From Amblyornis subalaris (taxonomy: Eukaryota > Chordata > Aves > Passeriformes > Ptilonorhynchidae): a stretch of DNA of 64,000 bases. The translations under genes and the position numbers were made by a program. The DNA lies in the NCBI GenBank assembly GCA_018881555.1, contig JACAXG010000168.1, positions 1,585,001 to 1,649,000 on the forward strand, written 5' to 3'. Within the stretch, counting starts at the first letter, position 1, and each line of letters starts with the position of its first letter. Shown one piece after another: positions 24,102 through 37,808 of this stretch. The notes under the pieces are model-generated. The model made no database searches, was not told where the DNA came from, and was given only the letters and a program-made list of their open reading frames with translations.

Positions 24102-26656
24102 CCACACGGGACTCAGACTGGAGCCAGCTGCACCCGGACTCCACCAGGGGTCCACTCCGAACCTCACAGCTCAATGGGGAGAGTCTCCCCTACCCTTTAG
24201 TGTCTCTGGTCACTGTGTCAGTCATCTGGAACTCATTTCTTAAGTTGCACTTTTGCATCATCCCATTAAAGCCCTTCTGCCAATACCTTTGGAGATGACT
24301 CGAAGTGTTTAACTCACCCATGTGTGACACACTCTGCTGCACCACAGAGCAGGGAGAGGGATGGAAAAACAAACCACATTCACTTTCTGAGTGTCTCATG
24401 CTCTCGGTGAAGAGTTTGATTTCTCATTTGAGTGACTTGGTTCCTCTGTAAGTTAAAGACGCCCTTTGTAAGAACCCTCTGCCAGCTTTCTGGAGCCCAG
24501 TGTGGNGTGCAGTGCTGCCGACTCTGATTTCAGGGCAGCTTTCTGGCAGCCACTTATGGGGTAACACAGAGCAAAAGTTGTCACAGATGCTTGGAAATCT
24601 GTTCAGCCTTCCCCTGGAAACTGCTGTCTTCCCCATCCCACATCCGAGTTCCTGGAAGTACAGGGAGTCCCTGAGCTCCCATCCAGGGTGTGTGATTCCT
24701 GACTGAGGCAGCAGGATCACTCGAACATGAATAAAGGCTGCTACTACCCTCTAAATCCGTGATTTCAAGAGGCTCCTCACTCTCTGCAGTGAACATCTGC
24801 CAGACTGAAGCTGGGATTGAATAAAAAAAGCTGTTGCTCGATTCCCATCCCACTCCACATTCGGGGTTGTGATTTTCCTCAGGGCTCCATCGTTATCAGA
24901 GAGGAGAAGTTGTCAGCAGAGGTTAACTGGACCAGATCTTCCCCGCCCACATTAAACTGATTTTGGGAAGTGACAGTCACCTCAATCTAAAGATAATTTC
25001 TTGCTCATCGCTGCAGAGCAGTCCCAAACCCTCCGAGGGCTGTAAGAAAATATCCTGCCCATGACAACACTTGAGGAATAGGAAATATCGAAGTGATTCA
25101 TCTTGTTCATTCCCAGATAGAATGGCTTTATTTCCACCCATTTCTGGCGGAGGCACTGCCCCCTCCCACAGCACCCCTTGCCTGCTCTGTCACTGCTGTC
25201 TCTTTTCTCCCCGCGAAGGACAAGGCTGATCAGGAGTCCCTCAGCTGTCAGCAGAGACAGATCACTGGGCTGCTTCTAACCCAACATCATCCCAGCAGCT
25301 TAAAATGGAGCACTTTGCTTAAACAGAGGAAAATTAAAAGACAGACGTGACATGTCACCTGAAAAATGAAATGGAGCCCAGCTTTAAATAGAAAACAGGG
25401 AAGAAATGTCTCTATTTTTCAAAACAGCTCTCTAAACTGAAAGGGGATGCCACAGTCCCAGGTGGCAGGCATACCCTGAGTGCAAACNGGCTCTTCCTGG
25501 TGCCAGGCTGGGCTCCCCAGCTCCCAGCCGTGCCCTCCGTGCCCCTCAGCCTCACACCAGGGTGTTCCGTGCTGCCCAGCATTAAATCCCATCTCTGAGC
25601 ACCAAAACAGGACCAGCAGCCAGCACAATCCAAGGGCTGCTCCCCTGGAAAGGGAACAATTGTGCCTACCTGTTCTCCTGGTTCNAATATTCCCAGCAGT
25701 GAAGCTCCCGTGGGTTGCCCAAGGGTGACTTTGTTCCAAAGCAGAGACATTAAAAACAAACTTCCCAGCTTTCCTCCTCACGCCGGCAGCAGTGCAGGGA
25801 GTGGGAATTCAGCCCCAGCAAGGCACCGGCTGTGCTTCCCGTGCCTGCGTCAGATCANTTGTCTTTATTGACACAGCCAGGCTGGAAACGGGACTAAACG
25901 TGAAACCCCTCAGCCTTGCCAGGGGGCGGGGGCGCTGATGGTCACCCCCACCCTGTCACCCAGACCACAGCGCCCAGCCCAGCCCTCCCCACCCAGAGTG
26001 GGCAGCCCTGCATCACCCAGGCCCGGCAGGGGACACCTGGATGAGCGAGCCAGGAGAACTCCTCACTGCAGACAGGATTTATGGAAGGGATAAGCCCCTT
26101 CAGCTCCTGCCCCATTTCCTACCCAGGCTGTTTCGTGGCGAACGTGTCCCACTCCCCTTCCGGAGGTCGGGCACGGCTCCAGTTTTACTGTGTCGGAATA
26201 AACCCCCTCTGGTTTCTTTTTATTGCTGCCACAAGCTGCGTTTGTGGCCTGTGAAACTCGAGCAGGAAATCAGCTCCTGCTTCGAAGGCCCGTGCCAAGG
26301 GTTTACGGTTCTGCATCCCAGGACTCGAGCAGGAGCAGGAGGATCTCCTGGCCCGGGCACCTTTCTTTGCTGTAATGAATTCTGTGAAACGCTGACTAAG
26401 AAATGCCTCGGGCTGTGCCGAGTGCCACCATCTGGGATCTGAGCTCTGCAAAGGGCTCCGGTGAGGCTTCGAATCTCCAGCATTAAAGATTCCTCGTTGC
26501 TGCTGCTGCTTAACCAAGCTCGGGATGGATGGGAAGCTTTGGGGTGCACCTTGTGTGAATTTTCTGGAAATTTACAGGCCACGGTGTGAAGGGCTCGAGG
26601 CACAGACCTCACCCCTCCTGCCCAAGGGAGCTGCTCCCTCCTGAGCACTGTCAGAG

Positions 26657-26766
26657 CACAAACACCCAAATAAACCCCCAAAACACACAAACCACCCCCC
26701 CAAACACACAAATAAACCCCCCAAACACACAAACAACCCCCCAAACACACAAACAACCCCCCAAAA
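26657..26766. repeat. C-rich 20-bp minisatellite
   Basis: About five copies of AAACAACCCCCCAAACACAC with variants carrying AAATAA or AACCAC. The minus strand has runs of five to seven G separated by GT-rich spacers, so a non-B structure is possible though the loops are long for a stable quadruplex. Confidence 0.9.
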
Positions 26767-27024
26767 CTCTCTGCACATGGGTTTCAGACAATAAACTCAC
26801 AATGTGCAAAGCTGTTGCCAACAACTCTGAGGGAAGGTGTTGCCTACACACAGTTTAACTCATCCCACGACATTCCCACTTTCCCATCACCTTTCCCGAC
26901 TGTCACAGAGCCGGGAGGTCTCTGTGCCCTGTGCTGGGATGGAAACACTGTGGAGCCACGGGATATTTTGGAAAACGAAGAAGAAACAAAACCCCCAGAG
27001 CTGGGAGCTGCCAATCGATACTTC

Positions 27025-27078
27025 AAAAGTTGGACTCAATGATCTTGGAGGTCTTTTCCAACCTGAAGGATTCTGTGA
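27025..27078 (+). mobile_element. CR1 LINE 3'-terminal scrap
   Basis: About 54 bp matching the extreme CR1 3' end in plus orientation: TTGGACTCAATGATCTTGGA, then GGTCTTTTCCAACCTGAAGG and ATTCTGTGATTTT. Severe 5' truncation. Confidence 0.75.
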
Positions 27079-28024
27079 TTTTGCTTTATTTTGGGGACCC
27101 TATTACGTGGTGATGAAGTTTTCCATCCCCACAGATTTAAACACCAGTTATTAATCCTAATCACTTCAAAAATAACAAGTCCAGGTAATGGCACCTTTGT
27201 CTTTACAATTTTTAGAGAGCTGCGTAAGGAAATTCGCACATGGTTGGTCTTGATTTCCAGTCAGCTTGGACAATCAGAGTTAACACAGAAGAGGATCAAT
27301 ATTTTGAAAGAATAAAGTAGATAATCGAGGTAATTATAACTCTATCAATCCCAGATTGCTCTCCAGCACAGGCTCATAAAGAACACCATTCATCAAGAAT
27401 TAAAGGTAGGGAATAGAATTCAGCCAATCAACAGGAATCAGAGGAGAATAAATTTGCCATCTTGGTATTTTCAGTGATAATGAACAACACTACTGATGTC
27501 ACAAACTGCTGTATTCCCTAGCACNAAGAAGGCAAAAACCACCCGTGTGAAATATAAACCTGTGCCTGAGGAGCAGAACTTTCCTTTCCCCCTCCTGCAA
27601 GAAGAGAGACAAGAACTCCTTTGCACCCCTCGAGACTTCAAACTCCTTCAGATGAGGTTTAACTCCTCGGGAGAGCTTTGGGAGCTTTTGCTCGAGATTT
27701 CACACTCGAGTGCCCCTTCAGAGCCCTGTGTTCCCTTAATTACTGGGATAAAGGAGGCAAAAGTATCCCCGGGCAGCTCCCACTCGCTTCCCAAACGATT
27801 CCCTGCTTGTCCCAGCCCCTCGGGATCTCACTGGTGGCATTCAGGAAGAAGCAGCCAACTGCACCAGGCTCTGTAATTATAGACCTGTTGCTAATGAGTG
27901 TTTGATTAACTCACCGCTGCTGCATGGTGGCTCTAAATAAATAATATTACACAGCTCATTTCCCNCTCTGAGCTCTGAGCAGCCCCCAGTGCCAGCCCTG
28001 CCTCGAACCTGCATCTCAGCCCCG

Positions 28025-28195
28025 GACAGCAGGAGGAATTTCTCCATGGAAAGGGTGGATAAACATCAGAAAGGGCTGCCCAGGGAGGTTTGGAGTGCCC
28101 ATCCCTGGAGGTGTCCAAGGAATTCCTGGACGTGGCACTCGGTGCTCTGGGCTGGGGACAGGGTGGGCATTGGGCACAGCTTGGACTCGATGCAA
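28025..28195 (+). mobile_element. CR1 LINE 3'-end fragment
   Basis: Plus-oriented copy of the same subfamily as 7,795-8,160. Blocks: GGAGGAATTTCTCCATGGAA, AGGGCTGCCCAGGGAGGTTT, GTGCCCATCCCTGGAGGTGT and GCACAGCTTGGACTCGATG. The final GTCCCTTCC terminus is missing. Confidence 0.82.
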
Positions 28196-30764
28196 ATAAA
28201 TAAACTGGCAAGAAATCTCATGGGAACAGCAGATTTTTAACCGAATATTGTGCATTAGTTCATAATTAGTTCTGAATTTACAGTGGCAAGGAGTAGCAAT
28301 GAAAACCTGGTTTAGTCCCTANGATAATTCAAGTGGACAGAGGAACCAGCAGCGTGTGACTTTCATGTCCCACGGAACTGAACAAAAACAGCTGCAGCAT
28401 CAGCAAGCAAAAAACTGCAATGAATGGACCACAAATAAGCACAGAGAAGAATCTGAATGTTGTCAGCAAAGTTTATGATTCATGTTTCTTCATCTAAAAT
28501 TAATCTGCATCTAAAAATCTCCAGTATAAACATGGCATTCAGTCATCTCCAGAGTGAGCAGCAGTGAGAGATTCCTCATTCCCAGGCTCACCTGGACTCA
28601 GGGTGTTCCTCCTGTGCTAAATTAGCACGCTCAGACCGCAGGGATTTATGGATGGGATGGTCTGTGACACTGGGAAGGGCACAGGCAGCACCCAGGAAGG
28701 TCTTTATTTGGAAACTCTGTGGTTTTGAACAAGAAAAAGGTTTGGTCACAACCAGATAAAGCAGCTTAAAGAAAGACCTGAGATTTCTCTGACAAATATG
28801 AGATAAAACATTGTCCCTCGTGGATTCACTTGGGGCAGGAGTGTAAGGCTGGGCAGGAGCTTCTGCTGGCCAGGAAGGTTGGAAATCCTCTTCATTCAAG
28901 GCTACTTTTGGGCATTTTTCACCAAAATTCCCTTTACTCTCACCTGTTTAAGCTCTTTTCTTTCATGGTCTCAGTATTTGAGCCAAACCCTGAATATTCA
29001 TCAGCTGGGCCTGAGCGTGCCCAGCTCTGAACAACTGCAGAGACCCCAAATTGTGCCACAGGAAAGCAAAACTGGGCAAGTTTTCCATGCAAAAGCTGCA
29101 GGAGGGAATTCACCCCTTGCCCAGCACANCTCTGTAATTCCCTCCCTGTTTCCAGGCCCACCTGGCAGGACAGGGATGCACGGGGACAACACAGCACACT
29201 GTGGAGCTGTTCAGAGAAACCCAGAAAGTGGCTTTAAAAATGGTGATTTTCTTTTTTTTTTTCACTCCCTCGATGGATCCAGGGGTCCACAGGGGTGGAG
29301 GAGGAGCTGCAGCCCACAGATGCAGTTTGAGACTGCTTTTAAAAACTCCCACGTGGGTGTTTGCCAAAAAGATCTTCTTTTTCACATCTTATTTTCTTCC
29401 CTGCTCATGAAACAACCGATTTTTATTCCTATTTACACAGTCCACCACAAAGCAAACGAAAAACTTGTCCTGACAAGTTGCAAAGTGCTAAATTGGCCGA
29501 AAATAAAAGTTCTTGTTGGGAAACAAATTCCAGGTGTGGCTGCCGGGCTCCTCCCACCCCAGGCTGCAGCACCGAAGGGTCCACACAGCAGCCTGGACAA
29601 TGCTCTCCCCAATCCTTTAGATCCCTCCATACACATTTATCACCACTTTTCTGCTTGGAGTTTATTTTACCCCAAAATCCCCTGACTCCACCAACACTGC
29701 ACTTTTTAGTGGGTCCTAACTTGCCTTTTCAGGAAATTATTCCTTTGAGGAAAAAAAAAAACCACCCACCTTAACTATAGAGTTGATTCTCCCACTGCAC
29801 CAATTAATTCTATTTCCTTCACTGCAATTAAATATAATTTCCACCAGCACAGGAGATCCAGCTCCCNGAGGCCAGACCCTCTCTGTAAATCCCTCAGGAA
29901 TTCACTGGAGCTCACATCTCAGAGTGCTGCTATCGATTGATTGGTTTTTATCACAGGCTCCTCAGGGCACGGTGCTGGAGCTGCCNTGGAACGACCCCAC
30001 CACCCTCAGCTGCCTCTGGAAGCTCCTCCAGGCACGACACAACTCAAAACAACGGTGAGAAAGGATAAATAATCATTAAAAAAAAGGCTGTGGAGCACNT
30101 GGTTTACAGCAGGGGCTGGGAAGGGCCAGGCAAGGTCCCAGCGCCTGCAGTTGGCTGTTAAATGTGGATTTACAGTGATTGGATCTTGTGCAATAAACCT
30201 GCCTGCACACCTGACCTCCCTGACGTCCTTCCTCATAGCCCAGCTCAGGCACAGGAGCATTTTCCGAGGGTTTGTTACAACTTTGGGCTCGCCAAGGTCA
30301 TTACATCAGCAGAGCAGCCTGTTGTGGGTGAGGCTGTCCACTGGGATCAGAACACGGACTGAGAATTCAGGAATATCTTGATCCGTGCATGTGGCTCATC
30401 GGGATTTTGGGCCTTGGCCTGCATCCATCCTATCCCTGCCCTTGGAGATCCCAGATGTGTTGGCATCATTTGAACTGATCCCCCCCAAACCANTCTCATT
30501 TCTGCGCCGTCTCTGGAGGCTCACGTGGCTCTTGTTCACAGGCAAAAGCCCCACAGGTAACAAGATTTAGGTAATTATTCCCCATGGGGACCATGAGACA
30601 TAAAACCTGTAAAACACTCACCCACAGGAGCTGTTTTACAGCTGGGAACAGCAGGATGTCAAACCCATGGATGGTTGGAGCTCCAGCATTCTGGCCTGTC
30701 TCCTTTTTAACCCATTTACACCTTTTTTTCACCCGGTTCTCTCACATGATGTGGTGGAGGATCA

Positions 30765-30960
30765 GAGAATCATGGAATGGTTTGGGTTGGAAGGGACCTT
30801 AAACNTCATCCAGTCCCACCATGGGCAGGGACACCTTCCACTGTCCCAGGCTGCTCCAAGCCCCATCCAGCCTGGCCTTGGACACTCCCAGGGATGAGGC
30901 AGCCACAGCTTCTCTGGGCANCCTGTGCCAGGGCCTCCCCACCCTCCCATCAAATGAGAA
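30765..30960 (-). mobile_element. CR1 LINE 3'-end fragment
   Basis: Minus-oriented CR1 end starting AGAATCATGGAATGGTTTGG, with GGCAGGGACACCTTCCACTG, CAGGCTGCTCCAAGCCCCAT and CTGTGCCAGGGCCTCCCCAC. First of three like-oriented copies spaced about 2 kb apart. Confidence 0.9.
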
Positions 30961-31668
30961 CACTCCTGGGAATAACATCCTTCTCGGGAAGCCCCACCTG
31001 GACCTGTTGGAAGGTCAGACAAAGGGCAGAGCTGGAGCCAGGGGAGCCCTGTTAAACAGCAACCAGAGAGCAGNAACAGCTCATCCAATTCCTGCCTGTT
31101 TCCTCCAGGAAGCATCCTGGGGGCAGGGTCTGCGTGTGCCAGCAGCCCCTGGCTGCAGAGCCCAGCCCAGAGCCCTCGGCTGGGCTGCCCACACAGGGAG
31201 CCCGGGGGGGCCCAGGGCTGGGGGTGTTTCGCACGTGGAGGCTGAGACAGGGCTGGGAGGATAAATCAGAGCTGCTGAACTCCAAACTGAATAGTTTGCT
31301 TNGAAAAACAACTCTTCCCTGCCGCAGGAATAAGGATCTACCCTTCTTCATGTCTGAGGGCAAGTCTAACANGAGCAAAGAAAGGGGGAAGGAGGTGCAG
31401 ATGCCTCCTGATGGGCTGAAGCAGCAGGGGCTGCACCCCAGGCACTGCAGAATGCTCTCCTCTCTTTTTGTTTAATAATTTCTGTGCAGTTCTGAGTCCA
31501 AAAGGGAGAAGANACTTTGAGCTGATGCTCTCCTCCGTTCAGCAGAGACAGCCAGAGGTGCCTTTCTGAACTACAAACGTTATAAATCCCCAGAAATCCT
31601 TGGGAAGCCTCAGTGCCAGCTGCAGCTCTGCTCTGGTGCAGCCCTGGGCGATGGTGCAGNCCTCCTCA

Positions 31669-31776
31669 TCCTCCTCCTCCTTTTCCTCCTCCTTCTTCTT
31701 CTCTTCCTCCTCTTCCTTCTTCTCTTCCTCCTCTTTCTTCTTCTTTTCTCTTTCTCCTCCTCCTCCTCTTCCTCCT
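31669..31776 (+). repeat. 108-nt uninterrupted polypyrimidine tract
   Basis: Mixed TCC/TTC tract with not one purine over 108 nt, flanked by near-pure sequence from 31,661. It translates on the minus strand as an artificial Lys/Glu/Arg string. Such homopurine-homopyrimidine DNA can form triplex (H-DNA), although the mirror symmetry here is imperfect. Confidence 0.95.
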
Positions 31777-32977
31777 GCTTCAAGCAGTGGAGGGGAATGC
31801 AAGCCTGGGAGAGCCCTCTGAGCCTTCCGTTCATCCAGAGCTGCCTTAAACCTTCCCAGCAGCACAGAAACGTTCCTTGGCACCCCTTTGTTTCCCGAGG
31901 GCAGGGCAAGGAGCTCCCTCCGGGGTCCACAGAGCTGGGAGCTGCTGGTTTGATCGTGCAGAGCATCAGAAGGAGATGCCAGGGCACGGCCAGGTTTGGA
32001 TGTCTGCTCGCAGCAGAGGGTGTTTCATTCCTGGAGCAGCTGTTCAAGGCTGTGTTTGAGAGGGAGGCCCAGGCTGGACACCAGTTCCCTTCTCCCTCTC
32101 CATCCACCTCCTGTTCCCGCTGGCTCAGGCAGTCCCTTGGCTGTGCCACCACATCCCCACTGCTAAAACCTCCCTTGTAAAAGCAACAAACACTGAATCC
32201 TCTCTCAGCGTGGCAGGAGATGCCACCAGGCCCTGCTGTGGGTGACGCAGGAGCGAAGTTTGAGCTCGGTGACTGCGGCAGGGAGGGACACTCAGCTCCC
32301 AGTGCTGCCTGGGAACGGCTCAGCTTCGGTCACGCCTTCCCTCGAGGAATTCATGGGCAGCAATCGGATGTTCCCCCCCTGCTTTTCATCACAGCTCATC
32401 ACAAACTGGGATGGGGTTGGGGAAAGGGCACGGGAGAGAGAGGCCGGGATGGGATGAGGGAACGAATCCAGCCTTGGAGAGGAACTGACGTTGCAGTTTT
32501 TGCCCCGCTTATTTTACAGTAAATAAAGAATTAAGGAAGATTGCTGGGAATGTGTCCATTCAGGCAGCAGCTGAGTTTCCTGTTCACTGCTTTGGGATGC
32601 TGAGGGAGGAGGGGAAAGTGTGGAGACATCACAATGAGCAGTAAGTGACTGGTGACTACCCAAACCCTGACTCTGCACTTGTGCTGCCAAGGATAGAAAT
32701 GAGAGATGTGAGCTCACAAAAACTCCTTTTTAGTGAATGATGGTGAACAGAAGAAATAAATCCATCTCTCAGGGAGATAGGGAGTGCGAAGCAATTTATC
32801 ATGGCATTTATCGTGGATGAGGGAATAGCACCCAGGCTCTGCTCCCCAGGTTTTCCCTGCGCCAGCCCCACGAGCAGAGCAGCCCCAGCTCCCCCACTCT
32901 GCTCCCACTGCCTGGGCCTGGAGCCAGGACGAGGAATGGCCTTGCCAAAGCCCACTGTGAACAGGAGCAGCTCCGAT

Positions 32978-33245
32978 CACAGAATCATGGAATGGGTTGG
33001 GTTGGAAGGACCTTAAAGCTCATCTGTCCCACCCCCTGCCACGGGCAGGGACACCTTCCACTATCCCAGGCTGCTCCAAGCCCCATCCAACCTGGCCTTG
33101 GACACTGCCAGGGATGGGGCAGCCACAGCTTCTCTGAGAACCTGTGCCAGGGCCTCCCCACCCTCACAGGGCAGAATCTCTTCCCAATATCCCATCTAAC
33201 CCTGCCCTCTGTCAATTCGAAGCCATTCCCCTCTGTGTTTAATTA
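32978..33245 (-). mobile_element. CR1 LINE 3'-end fragment
   Basis: Minus-oriented CR1 end starting with CACAGAATCATGGAATGGG; contains CCACGGGCAGGGACACCTTC, TATCCCAGGCTGCTCCAAGC and, further in, ATATCCCATCTAACCCTGCC. About 270 bp. Confidence 0.9.
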
Positions 33246-34410
33246 ACCCTGTCACGTGCTAAGCCTGCCCTTGTTTCTCCACCTCACAGGAAACTCTGGG
33301 CTCACAGGGAGGGGGAAGCTGCTGGGAAACCAGGAGATGTTTGGATGAGCATCCTGGCTGCACCAGGAAGAGGGAAGGAAGGAGTACCTGTGCTGACATC
33401 ACACCTTTCAGAGCCAGCCGTGGCAACAAGCTCTGAACAGGGAAGCAGGAAACCCTGAGCTGACCCAGGCCCTCCCCTGTTATCTGTACCTTTGCTTTAT
33501 TATGTTTAACCAGGCTTTTGCTCTGAAGGGAGAACATCCCAAGAGAAAANGGCACCAAAATCTTCTGTCAGCGCCAACTCTGCAGATCCAATAAAGCCTC
33601 GGAACAGCCTCGAGTCAGCAGAGCCAGGCACTGAACAGGTTTTCTTTGTGACCTTGGCTTTTTCACAGAAAACCAGATTGCACTGAAATCCGACTTTTCC
33701 CACAGGAAGGTTCCATTTGTCACTTAAAAAACCCAACTCNCTACCACGAAAATCTGCCGGGTCTGTCACGCCGTTGTTTCAGCTCTGTATTTCTTTCCAG
33801 GCTGTAAAACAGATTCTGAGGCCATGGAGAGAGAAATCAGATGGAGAAAAAGGGCTGGGAGGGACCCTGAGGAGCTGTTGAGGCAGNCCCAACTATATTT
33901 TAAGCTGCTGGAGATGACACTTGGAGATGCAGGTTCCACGTTCTCGTTACGCAGTCTCCCAGGGGGAGCACACGGAGGGATTTTTCGAGGCTCTATCCTA
34001 AATCTTTCTTGCTGCANTTTATTGCTGTGACTTCTTTTCCTGCCCTCAGCAGACTCTGGGATGTGTTTATTCCTCTTCCTGCAGCCCTTCCTGCATCTGC
34101 AGAGCAGCACCACGAGCGGCCCTGGCTGTGCTGTCACTGACCCAGAGCCCACCCTGCCCCNGCTCTGCCCCTCCCTCCTGCTCATTCCTCAGAGCTCCCT
34201 GAGCCCTCCCGGGGCTTTCCTGAAGTGCAAACCTGGAAAGAGCAGCGAGAGGAAGGACTCCCCCCCTGCTCCCACACCCCACACCCCACTCCCCTGGACG
34301 GGCACTGCTGCTGGGTTTGCTCTGCTCAGCATTAGCTGGGGGGTTTGGTTCATTCCCTGTTTTCTGTGCGTGAGTTTGATGTCCTTTCCCAAGCAATACC
34401 TTCCTAACTG

Positions 34411-34715
34411 ATCATGGAATCACAGAATGGTTTGGGTTGGAAGGACACTTAAGGATCATCCAGTTCCATCCCCTGCCCTGAGCAGGGACACCTTCCACTA
34501 TCCCAGGCTGCTCCAAGCCCGATCCAACCTGGCCTTGGACNCTTCCAGGGATGGGGCAGCCACAGCTCCTCTGGACAACCTGTGCCAGGGCCTCCCCACC
34601 CTCACAGGGAAGGATTTCTNCTCCAGGCTGAACTATCCCAATTCTCTCAGCTTTTCCCAATCCTCTTGGCCTTTNCTCCATCCACTCCTGCTGCACTCAG
34701 TGATTCCTGCCTAAG
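34411..34715 (-). mobile_element. CR1 LINE 3'-end fragment
   Basis: Minus-oriented CR1 end starting ATCATGGAATCACAGAATGG, through GAGCAGGGACACCTTCCACT and GCCTCCCCACCCTCACAGGG. It then jumps to CTCCAGGCTGAACTATCCCA, normally found further 5' in the element, so an internal deletion or a second CR1 piece is joined here. Confidence 0.85.
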
Positions 34716-36979
34716 CACAGCTCATCCCCATCAGCTCCATCAATCTTCATGTGAAGATCCTTCCCCTCCAGTCATTCAGGGATGAGCACAGACTCCTAGA
34801 GAAAGTCTCTGGAGGGAGATTGGATCCATTTTCCAGTTACTCAGGAGATTGGGCACTGAGTAGGAAGCAAATCCTCTGCCCCCAGTCCCTGACATTGGAC
34901 ATCTCTGCCCCGGGGGGATGCAAACTTGTCACCCACAGCTACAAGCCCACGGTGAATTCCTGCAGTTTTCCATGGCTGATGACTGAATTCCAGTGGAGTG
35001 CATCCCACTGCAGAGGCCATCCCACAGCCATTTCTCCTAAGGGTGCTTTTCCTGCTGGTGTTGCTTTTAGCTGGGTTTTGTTAAGTCTTCATCACCTAAA
35101 AATGTTTCCGTGTGCCAGGACTGGAGCTCTCAGCCATTCCTGGGCTGCCTATTTTTGGATCCTTGATCTGGGCTCTCGTCGCTAATTTTTGGTGTGTTTG
35201 TTTTTAAATAAACAAAAGCTGGAACAAGAAATGTCTGAGCAACCGGAGAGGAGTGAGGGATCAGATGTTTGCTAAAGGAGAGGGATGTGGAAAAGGAAGG
35301 AACTGAGTGGGAAACACAGCAGAGCCGAACATCCCAGAGCACCTCCCAGCTCATCTGTCGGGCAGGGATGCCAGGAGGGGAAGGCAGGGAGTTCTTGGGA
35401 TGCAGACAAACACGGATGAGCCGGGGAGCAGCATTAATCTGACCCACAATTCATCTGCTGCCACCATTAGCATTATTGCTAATAATAAATAACAGGATGT
35501 GCTCACAGCCCACAGCCCTCCTCACTGCCAGAACTCCATGCAGCAGGAATTCCTGGCTACTGGAAACCCTTCCTCTGCCCTGAGCTTTTCTTCTCTGAGC
35601 TCATCATTTCCCTGGCACTTACACCTGACAGATATTTGTGCTCACCCTGCCCTGACCTCACCCCACACTGTCCCCCACAGGTGAAGAACCCACATTTCTC
35701 CTCCCTTTCAGCAGTTCCATCCTCCAGTGGTGATGGGTATTCCACGGAGCAGGGAAACCCTGACCTGATGGGCAGAAGGGAATCCCTTTCTTCCTCCGAT
35801 TCCCGACTTCCCTGGTTGTGTTTTAATCATCCCCGTGCAGGTTCCGCTTGCTGTGTTTTATTAAAAGCAAACAGAGGTGCAGAAGGGCTGCTTGTTTCCT
35901 TCCCCGAGCTGTGATGGGAGGGATGTGAGCAATAAAAAACAACTCAGCCCAGCAGAGCCCTTGGAAAACCAGGCACTCACAAACGGCATTTTGGAAGGAG
36001 TTTTTATCAGCTCTGTGATTTCCCCTGACCAGCGAGGCTCCCCAGCTCGGAGCAGCCATGAGCTGCGTGCTCTGCCCTCCTCTGCCGTGGCCCTGGGCTA
36101 CAAGGCAGGCTGGGTTGTTCACTCTTATTTTTTGTCTCTCTTANTGAAAGATTTTGGAAGCTGCAGAGCTGAACTGGCTCTCTGTGGGAGCAGGTCCGTG
36201 AGCAGCATGGCCTGGAAGTCACACCCAGGAGCTCCGGGATGGAGAGGGGATGAAGGCAGAGAGGAGGAGGGAAAGGGAACCTCCACCAGCAGCACCAGCT
36301 CTTAGGTGCTTGCACCCCCAAACCAACTGCTTTTCTTTCCCCAGAGATCTCCTAAAATCAAGCAGGGNTCTCCAAGCCCCAAATATTCCATCCCCTGCTC
36401 CCAGCCCCGTTCAGCCTCTGAGTTCCTCTCTCCTGTGCCCCTCCAGGCTCATCCAAGTCCTTGCAGGATGAGCAGCTCCAGCACTCCTGGAGAGCTGCTG
36501 GGCTGAAGCAGCAGAGTTCTCCCGTTCCTGCTCCCTGGCAGCAGCAGGACAGCAGGGATTGGTGTAAGGTCAGGCAGGACAGAGCTGTGCCATCCCCCTG
36601 AGACATCCAGCAGCCTTGGCAATGGATTCACCCTGCTGGAACAGCCTGGATTTGCCCCNAGGAGGCAAAGAGGGGTCAAACCACTGCCAGGAATGATTTC
36701 CTTTCACTATGCCCTTCCAGANGCTGCTGCGTGTTTGGAAATGCTCGCAGTCAAGTGAGGATATAAACAGGGTTTAGAGGTTTTTTGGTCTTCTTTCNTT
36801 ATTAAAGAAAACAACTGGTTTATTTCTTTTTTATTACTCCCGATCTGATACTTCTGGAATTGATCAGGAAGACATTTCCTTAGCTGTGGGTTTGCTTTTG
36901 TTGGNGTCTTTCTGTTGTAAGTAGGAAAGCGGAGGAGAATCAGAGAAGCTCTTTTCTGGCTTTAAAAATATACAGATTA

Positions 36980-37024
36980 AACTAATAATAATATAAAATA
37001 ATAATAGCAATAATAATGATGATG
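36980..37024. repeat. AT-rich (ATA/TAA) microsatellite
   Basis: Imperfect run of AATAAT units with ATAAAA, TAGC and TGATGATG interruptions, about 45 bp. Low-complexity sequence with no sign of function. Confidence 0.85.
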
Positions 37025-37808
37025 TTTGTGATAACTAATGATAATATTACTGGCAGCTTCAGGGTGGGCAAGATTTTCAACTCTGGAATTTGCTTTCCCA
37101 TGGATGAGTCCCCTTCCACCGGCATAAATCAGTGTCACAGAAAGGCTGGGGCTCTGCAAGACAGAGCTTTGTACCTGGCCCTGCTGCTGATCACCAACAC
37201 CGACCCACAGAAATCCCCTTTTCTCCTTTCTGAAAGGATGAAATAANGACATTGCTGCCTTCAGGAAAGTGCACAGAGCAAAAACTGCACTGCATTAAGA
37301 CCGAGGCNTTACAATAATGCCAATTTATGCCCCTGACTGCCTGGCCAGGGCTGTTTCTCCCCTGAAGTTTGGTGAGAGCTCAGATGGTGCTTCCTGAAGG
37401 CTCCAACCTAACCCTGTCTTTCCCTGCTCTGACTCCACCGTTTGACCCCAGCAGAGCAATTACTCNGAACAGGACACTCTGGTGATTTTTGATGTTCTGG
37501 GAAGGTGCCTTCCCTTCATCCTGAACCCCCCTGCTCATTCCCATTTCCCAGATTCCTTCAGCCTCCCTTATCAGACACCTGCATGTTCTAACTCCTCATT
37601 TATATTCATTGCTACAACCTGCCCTTATTTTTCTGGGGACGGTGTTGACTGGTTTGGGGTTTTCTCTTTTATTTCCTTTTGCCCTTCTCTGCTGAATGAT
37701 ACAAATTTCGCTTGGTCGTTTTTCCTGGTAGGAAAACACATTTTTGTAACAATCCCATGGAGGGCCCATGAAAAAGAAACACATTCCAGTGCTTTGGCTC
37801 CTCTAAAA

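Noticed and set aside
23741..24167. Minus-strand frames with repeated GYGIHCMDFI-like words
   Set aside because: Translation of the 40-bp minisatellite; the unit is not a multiple of three, so the peptide pattern cycles through frames.
30421..30480. Another N-D-A-N match considered for the HTR4 start
   Set aside because: No methionine at the right distance and no usable donor in phase.
31610..32152. Minus-strand frame with a long Lys/Glu/Arg-rich stretch
   Set aside because: It is the translation of the polypurine strand of the low-complexity tract at 31,669-31,776.
35441..35500. Possible alternative HTR4 first coding exon containing AATGCTAATG
   Set aside because: The DAN-like word is present but no in-frame ATG gives M-x-x-L-D; the site at 20,883-20,908 fits in phase and sequence.
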